From the NCBI RefSeq assembly GCF_003073045.1, contig NC_037595.1, positions 14,544,252-14,608,251 on the forward strand: a stretch of 64,000 nucleotides of DNA, given 5' to 3'. Shown piece by piece: positions 57,261 through 64,000 of the stretch (its first letter is position 1; the number at the start of each line of letters is the position of its first letter). The translations under genes were made by a program, and so were the position numbers. This stretch comes from Pomacea canaliculata (Eukaryota > Mollusca > Gastropoda > Architaenioglossa > Ampullariidae). The notes beneath the pieces are model-generated. The model worked only from the letters and a program-made list of their open reading frames with translations, had not been told where the DNA came from and did not search any database.

Positions 57261-59259
57261 CCAGGGATATTAGTTCGTGGATTACATGATCAGTCGTAAA
57301 TCACTGGCCCAAGACAAGCCTACAATACATACTATTTTTTTATATCAAGTTGAGGTTGTTAAATGTTTGTATAAGGAGGTCTGTCAGAGATAAGAGCAGT
57401 TGTTAGTGTTCTCAACATACACGTAAGACGACACATGTTTGAAATACTGATCACTTGTTGTCAAGGTGGTTGGCCAGGTTGCAGTCTCACACTCCTTACA
57501 AAACAAGTCCTGCACTGCCGTGTACGTGGACTGCACGTAGGAACAGAAGGACGTAAAGTGATCTGACGGGGAGAGGGATGGCCAAGATGGTTGGAAGTGG
57601 GGGTGGAGGGGAGGTGCCCTAGCAGCATCGGAAACCATAAGCTCAAGGGGTCCACCAAGTTTGTCTTGATCCGACTGTGATACAGGGGGTCAATCTATCG
57701 CAATGCTTGACTCGTGGGGCATGGCGCTGCTGCGCACATAAGCCAAGCTCCACGCTCGCCGAGGCGAAACCAGAGTGCGGGAGATCAACCCCACATATAG
57801 GGTCGTGACCCCTAACAATGGCAATGACCTTTTTGCCATGGCGTGCTACATACGACCGGCCGCCATTTTCAAATTTGTGAGTCTATACTTTTCCCAACAG
57901 AAAAGCTTCTCAAGCGGTCAATTTCTATACTGATACATGTGTTCGACGCTTCGATAACAGTACGTATAATTTTTATACTCTATATTAACATAGTTATTGA
58001 GATTTTAACTACAGAAATGTCCAAATTTAATGCAGAATATCATTCTAACAGAAGAAAGAATAAGAGTACACATTAACTCAATAAATGCACAAGTTTTCAA
58101 GACAGAGGTTGAATTCGTGCTCAGCAGTTCTGAACGCTTGTATTTGATAATTCTTTAGCCGTTAGCAATGGAGAGAATTTGGAGCTGTCAGAATTTCCTC
58201 AAATTGCGATTACGAAAGTGGAACGTAACAGAGCTTCGGCAGTTCCGTCTGTTTACTGGTACGATAGCGTTAAAATGCCAGGTTTCTTCGGGCAGTATAA
58301 TATTTTTTTCTCTTATTTATTGTGGGTTTGTTTTTTTTGTCTTGCAAGTCCTGGCTGTGTGTGAACTATGCTGATTATTAGGCTCATAACCTTTCATGTT
58401 TATTTGTTCAAGAAGCAGTGTTTGTATGGTAAAGGATTTTTGGTGTAAAATGTACTTGCTTTGTCACATATTGCTGATAATGTTGACAGATTTGGTCCTT
58501 TGGACTCTTAACTCTGCCTCTCAATTTTATAACTTTTTAGGCTAGCTTAAACGACTTTTTCAAACACCAAACTTTCCACTGCAGCAGCTAATTAAGAATA
58601 TTTGTCAAAGAGCAGCATAAGGATTGTGTTCCCAGTGGTGAACCAAAAAAAAAACTTATATAGATAGCCCATTGACAACTGATTGTGACTGGAAGTATCA
58701 TTTCAGACAACTTTAATGGTCTTTTTCAACAACAAATCATAATAACTGCATAATGGTCAATAATTTATTTTACTGTTATTCTAGATAGCTGGCTGCTGGC
58801 ATTTTAAGATGAAAGTGGTCACAGGGTGTGCAACTTCACACCACAATCTATTGAACCAGATGCAAGCTTCATTAATTAGAGCTATAAAGCTGATTCCTCA
58901 TGTCCTATGCTTCCAGTTCTCCTGCACAAGTCATTAAGTAAGTGCAATTTACTTTTTGATTCATAATATTCATAATCCTTGTGCAGAAAGAAAATTTATG
59001 AAGCATGTGACCATTAATGGTCAAAATGACTTCTATGTTATTGTGTGCTGCAGATTTAAGGAAGGAGAAAAAGATAATACCTGAACTGTTTGAACACAGT
59101 CATTACACCACAGATAGTGTAGCTTTTGTTGTGATGCTGCACTATAAGAGTGTGTTATTATTATACTTTTGATCTTGATTTGTGAAATCTTATTTGCCTT
59201 CTATATTATTTCCATGCAGGTAACTACCAAGAATCTAGCTGAATCTGCAAGGGACAAAA
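57261..59259. other. Intergenic region upstream of DUF4806-like locus
   Basis: No gene was assigned. A GC-richer patch lies at 57650-57870. A plus-strand open segment at 58168-58374 (second frame: SEFPQIAITKVERNRASAV) ends in T-rich sequence and could be a first exon of the downstream pseudogene; this is weak. Confidence 0.35.
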
Positions 59260-61561
59260 ATGTCGGAGGTGGAGAGTGATGACAAAAATGCTCCCACTCA
59301 ACCAAAAAGGATACGGATAACTCCGATTAGATTTCGGTCTGTTTTCATTTCCTCTGCTTAATTTTAGGGAATTTTTTTTGGTGGACATCATGTAGGGACA
59401 CAAGGCTGTGTCCTCTTTCTGGTAAAATAGCATACAGTGATAAACAAGTTTTGTACAATAACAATAAAATGTTCTTTAAAAAAATTTTAACAACCTATCA
59501 GCAGCTGACAGTTTTAAATGTACTAAGCTGAAAAAGTTTATGCAAATGTATCATTTGACACAGGGATGCACAGCTAACAGCGAAGGAGAGAAGGATGCCG
59601 AGGAATCACTATATGCTGACCATTCAGTTATGCAGCAATGTCCACCACCATTGCCATACTCTTTGCCACTAGTGGTTGGCACCATCTCAAGGGTGTCCCC
59701 AAGTAGCAGCTTTCAAAAAAGGACTGTTTCACCTTTGCCTTCACACCCCCAGCGCCTTCCGATTCCATTGTCTGGTTTTCAGCCTGCCAGCATAAAGACC
59801 CATAACCCTTGGAAGGTAATTTAAAGCCATTTTATTTATAATCATTTTAGCTTTTTTTCTTCTTACCCTTGGCCAAGAGTTATGAACAGTGCTTTTATGA
59901 GTTAAACTGGAAGTGGAAAATCCAGCCTTTTGCCATAGTGAAAAAATTTGAAACAAATATGGATCACATATCAAATAGATATGACAAATGGTAAAGAGTA
60001 ACCAAAATAAATGGTATTTTCCAGGCATTGTGAACTATAGCAAAGCTAGCAAAGATCAGTATTTTACATGTTTTCTGCTATTGTGTTCTTAGGTTAGAAC
60101 TAAACTAGAGAAAGTTGGGATGCAACAACTGTCTCTTCTGGAAGAGATGAAGAATGATACAAACAACCTTAAAAGGATGTTTACATGGATGGAGGAACAA
60201 GAACAGGAAAGGCAAATGACACGGGAAATCTGCCAGAGGGGTTCCAGTCTCCCTTAACAATCAGCAGAAGATGTAGAGAGTCTTGAGGGAGATATGAAGA
60301 CAGACCCATAAAAAAGGACATGCTTGGTATGTGCTTTATTCTGATTTGTTAGTAGGAGGAGTCAAATCTTTTTATCTGATTCCCTTTAAAGGTTTCCATA
60401 CCATACCATTCATTGTATAAAACTAATGACATGTTTGCAGTACTAAAAAGTAATAAAGGCATTGTTATGGTAGCATTGATTAGAGCAGATAGTAAATTTT
60501 CTGTACCCACTTTTGCTTGGTTGTATGAAACTTCCTGAATTGTTGCTGTCTTTTTTTTTGGGGGGGGTGTCTTTAAATACTAGTTGTCATAACAGGTATT
60601 ATAATGTTGCCCACTGCAATTTTTTTTAAATGATGTGTATTTATTTTTGTCTGTTTTCAGGAATGCCATTCGGTGATGCGTCGGGCTTCACATTAAAGCA
60701 TGTAGTGAGGGGCATTCTATCTGTGCTATTTTCAACTGAGTTGGCCTGATCTTACAACTTCAATGGGACTCAAGAACCACCCCTTCATTTTACAAACAGT
60801 TCAGGGTAAGGATTTAAATATTTGACTCTGTGTGTGTGTGGGTGTGTATACGGTACATTAATACATGCCTGTCATAAAATAGGACTGTTTGGATTGTTTC
60901 TTTATCTTTTAGTTATGAACCTTAACCTTTGACTCTGCTAGGTGCAGACAAGAATTTTCATGAGTCATAAAAAAAAAAAACATGACAGGAAGATAAATCA
61001 GGCCTGGAGAACTGTCCCTACCTCATTTTATTGTGATTGAATTACATTGCCAAAATAAAATATGGACACATGTTTACGCAATTTCTAGTGACTGTAGTCC
61101 TTTAATCAGCTGGTTAACACTGTGTAGAAAGGAATTAAAATGACAGTTTATAGACATCTTTACAGTTCCCATGTATTGGGATTGTTTTTGAAATTAGAAT
61201 TTCCAGAGTTTTTCTGCCTATAGAAATTCTAACTGAAATTCAAATGCAGTTCCACTTGTAGTTCCTTTCTGTTTATAACACTTTAAATTTTTATGCCACT
61301 TTACATATCAGTATAATTTGCTTGTACCTCTTTTTGTTTCACATTATATTCTGGATTTTAGGGTCAGTAACCTACAATTAAGTGATTACTTTTTTATGCA
61401 GACCTCATATTCTTATATTTGTTCTATTTTTAGATGCTGCAAGAAAAAGTTATCCTGAAGCTACGGATGCTGACTTGCATGCATCAACTTGGTTAGCTGG
61501 TGCTAGGGATCAAGAGAATGGCAGAAGGGAAAGGGCTGAGCACAGCCTATACGTCAGTTAA
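59260..61561 (+). pseudogene. DUF4806-family gene, decayed
   Basis: Probable exons: 59564-59815, 60093-60326, 60661-60805, 61434-61561. The domain is recognised from QSAEDVESLEGDM, FTLKHVVRGILSVLFSTELA, then SYNFNG and ARKSYPEATDADLHASTWLA with RRERAE, following the DUF4806 order (LxxLExxL, VRRILxxLFTxELA, AVRKxFPEATExE, W-L). Lesions are TAA at 60255-60257 where the family has a hydrophobic residue, a 1-nt loss near the A-run at 60309, TGA at 60747-60749 directly after the ELA motif, and a donor phase that no longer fits the last exon. DUF4806 genes are multicopy in many invertebrates; function unknown. Confidence 0.65.
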
Positions 61562-62210
61562 TTGTTCTGGGGTGGTGGACAAGTAAAGCTGTGCAACTTT
61601 CTACCTACAGTTGTAAAATTCTTGTACATAAACCTGCATATACTAAATCTGGATTTATATAATTATATAAAACTGTGCTGTGATTATTATTTACTCTAAC
61701 CCATTAATTTATCAATGAGGATATTTTCACCCGATCCAATAAGAGATGTGTTGTGGTAAATTCAGAATCATTTATATGTTTACAGTTCTTTTCTAATACC
61801 TTCTAAAATTCTTGAACATAATTGTGTTTCAAACATGTGTTTGATGGTTTCCTCTTCTTAGTGATAAAGGTGCAATTTAAAATTTTAATCTGTTTTAAAA
61901 GATTGTAGTTAATACCATAAGCTGCAATCCAACCTAGAACCTTTTATAGTTAATTTCATGACTTTGATTTATTTTAGAAATGTCTATTAAAGCATCACTC
62001 TTTTTTGACAGCAATTCAGTTCATACTTATCATTTGATATATTGTCATAGATCTTTGAACCTTTTCTTTGGGAAAATGTAATTAGTGTTAAGGAAACTGC
62101 AATTTAATTTTAATTGTTTTGTCAATGGATACATGGTTTTGCATCGTTCTACAACTTATAATTAAATAACGAATGTTGCATTAATATATCAAGAGGAAAC
62201 ATCTTTTATG

Positions 62211-62560
62211 TATGCAAACAGACAATGCTTTAAAAAATTTTTATATATTTTTAAAATTATTTTTTTTTATCAGTTTGCTTTTTATCCTTATTTATGATAA
62301 CATTTTTACCTTGATAAATGATAAATTGTTTATGTATACAAATGAGACAATGCTTTAAAAAAATTGTATATTTTTAAAATTATTTTTTTTTATCAGTTTG
62401 CTTTTTATCCTTATTTATGATAACATTTTTACCTTGATAAATGATAAATTGTTTATGTATACAAATGAGGCAATGCTTTAAAAAAAATTTTATATTAAAA
62501 AAAATTTTTTTAGTTTGCTTTTTATCCTTATTTTACCTCAATAAACGCCAATAAATGACA
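62211..62560 (+). repeat. Tandem repeat, about 123-bp unit, three copies
   Basis: The unit starts TATACAAATGAGACAATGC and includes TTTTTATCAGTTTGCTTTTT, ATCCTTATTTATGATAACAT and GATAAATGATAAATTG. Copies begin near 62211, 62335 and 62458; the third is shorter and more diverged. Confidence 0.88.
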
Positions 62561-62670
62561 AATCATGTTTGTTTGTTTTTTTATAACATTTTGCACTTTT
62601 GTGCACTCTTTTGCTGCTTGTTATATATATATAATTATTGCAAAATACACAAATTATTAATCCATTTGAT

Positions 62671-62752
62671 ATTGGTATTTTTAGGAATTTTGGCATGTCT
62701 TGATTTAGAAATATGTAAATCAGGATATGCCGAAATCCCTAAAAATACCAAT
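62671..62752 (+). other. 82-nt near-perfect inverted repeat (hairpin)
   Basis: 37-nt arms (62671-62707 and 62716-62752) around an 8-nt loop GAAATATG. Left arm begins ATTGGTATTTTTAGGAATTT; the right arm ends AAATCCCTAAAAATACCAAT. Of four differences, three become G-U pairs in plus-strand RNA and one is A-C. The size fits a pre-miRNA or a tiny palindromic MITE. Not recognised as a known miRNA. Confidence 0.8.
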
Positions 62753-62779
62753 AATCTGAAGATATAAATAGTGGGATAT

Positions 62780-63000
62780 ATATAAAAAAAAAAAATGGGA
62801 CGTACCCATGAGCCATCAGGGTTGACTAGCGGTCACAAGGGGGAGAGAAGCGTCCCACGCTTGTTTGACAGGTAAAACCGACATGACCCCGTTGTTACGG
62901 CCCGGTTTCACTTTCGCTATGGGTCGGACGCCATTTTGCCACATGGCCCCCGGATACTCAAGACATGTGTCCCACCTGTAGCCAATATTCCTTTGCTGCT
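62780..63000. other. GC-rich patch of unknown nature
   Basis: After a TA/A-rich run the sequence becomes GC-rich with CGTCCCACGC, GGCCCGGTTTCACTTTCGC and GTCGGACGCC. No ORF or known element was recognised. Confidence 0.35.
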
Positions 63001-63639
63001 GGGGTGGTTGTCTGTTTCGGACGCCACAAGGGAGGGAAAAATAAAAAAGATCATTTCTTTTCCTGCACCGATATCATGAGATCAGATAGTTATTAAAACA
63101 TAGCTCGTCTTCAATACTTGATTATTATCGTGTGCAGTGATTTCGTAATAAATATCTTTTCATGAACTGTTGGATTAGAATTTTTATTTTTAAAGTTTAT
63201 CTTCTATATAATTAGCAAGTGTTTTAAAAGCTTCACCAGGTGTTGTTGCAGCCATACGCACCTGGAGTAACAAGGAATAAACAAACAATTTTGATGCCTC
63301 AGTGAATAGTCCCAATGTCCAGCATTTGTCAGGATTAATAAACACATTTCTTCCACAGTTTTATTTATAACTAATGTGCTCATGGATGACCTCCTGATAA
63401 GTGGTGTACTTCAGATGCATGGCGCTTTCTGTTCTCGACCCTTACCCTTCCTACCCGGAGTCTTATTCGTTGTTCATTTATGTGTTCACATTTTATTACA
63501 CGCTTTGTTCTCACTTAACATCGTTCTGCGGTTGGAGTTCACATTATGAAAAAACGTGTTTTGAACTCTCAACAACACTCCATAAAAATGAATACACTTG
63601 TAGTTACTTATAATAATAATTATTATTACGTGCAGCAAA

Positions 63640-64000
63640 CGGTGTCACACGTTCCCATGCACAATACACCTTCACGCACGTGACGTTTCAGCATTTTGCT
63701 GTGTACACACATGACGTAGAAATCCGTAAAAGAACTCGGAACACGGAGCCAGGCTCGAATACACGCGCAAGCCCACACATCAGCGTTTGGAGCTCCAGAG
63801 CGCGCATGGTCGGACCCCATCATCCAACTTCCCGGTCGGAGGTCACAGTGCATGCGTCTAGGCGGCTAGCTGGAGGTCGCGGGCATGACGTGCCAGCACG
63901 TGCGGACTGTCCGCCAGCGTCAGACGACGTGCACGCCACCCCAAGGGAGTCGTACGTGCCGCGCGGACTGCCTGCAGGCGCACAGTAGGTGTGACAATAA
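63640..64000. other. CpG-rich right edge
   Basis: Dense CpG and repeated CACGTG/GACGT-type words contrast with the AT-rich window. A 102-codon plus-strand ORF (63680-63988) with no known domain lies here. It could be a promoter or CpG island of a gene beyond the edge, or a repeat. Confidence 0.35.

Noticed and set aside
1..64000. CRISPR arrays, operons, prophage or bacterial defence genes
   Set aside because: Sequence is eukaryotic with spliced genes; the only tandem arrays are microsatellites and the 123-bp repeat.
1..64000. tRNA and rRNA genes
   Set aside because: No tRNA A/B box arrangement or rRNA core sequence was recognised by eye; a covariance-model scan would be needed to exclude a degenerate copy.

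Overview
The window is a piece of an AT-rich animal nuclear genome. Genes are split into short exons bounded by canonical GT/AG sites, introns carry LINE and MITE debris, and no prokaryotic feature is present. The protein families are bilaterian. The mix of a single tomosyn, a compact CSTF2, LINE fragments, and hAT, mariner/pogo and piggyBac-type MITEs suggests a mollusc or another lophotrochozoan; this is inference, since no species-diagnostic sequence was recognised.

Layout. (1) 2775-23401, minus: the tomosyn (STXBP5) gene. Twenty coding exons were reconstructed with consistent phases (about 1043 residues: the WD40 beta-propellers and a long disordered linker). The C-terminal exons with the SNARE-like tail were not found and probably lie beyond the left edge. 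(2) 25461-33550, minus: a complete ten-exon CSTF2 gene (cleavage stimulation factor 64 kDa subunit, about 340 aa) with one GC-AG intron; its introns hold three LINE fragments, one split by a piggyBac-type MITE. (3) 34482-42857, plus, head-to-head with CSTF2: MPC1 (mitochondrial pyruvate carrier 1) in five exons, including a 16-nt exon that is 4 nt too short for the frame, and an unusual C-terminal extension exon of which a decayed or alternative copy lies 1.7 kb upstream. (4) 46423-46869, minus: an intronless 148-aa ORF with one hydrophobic segment, function unknown. (5) 47922-52241, plus: a seven-exon gene of the C6orf118/TSNAXIP1-N family, with an apparent 1-nt frameshift. (6) 52.7-57.9 kb: an intergenic repeat cluster with nested LINE remnants, a tetranucleotide array and a mariner/pogo-type MITE. 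(7) 59.3-61.6 kb, plus: a decayed DUF4806-family gene. (8) 61.6-64 kb: a 123-bp tandem repeat, an 82-nt near-perfect hairpin and a CpG-rich right edge.

The four well-supported genes are housekeeping or cell-biological: regulated exocytosis (tomosyn), mRNA 3'-end formation (CSTF2), mitochondrial pyruvate import (MPC1) and a probable cilium/testis-type coiled-coil protein (C6orf118-like). They do not form a pathway. From memory, the human orthologues of tomosyn, MPC1 and C6orf118 all lie on chromosome 6q, so the neighbourhood may be a remnant of ancient linkage.

The points most worth a second look are the MPC1 anomalies (4-nt deficit, splice donor that doubles as stop codon, duplicated terminal exon), the LINE whose reading frame is restored if a TTAA-flanked MITE is removed, and two LINE copies that keep an endonuclease region and a 3' end but lack reverse transcriptase.
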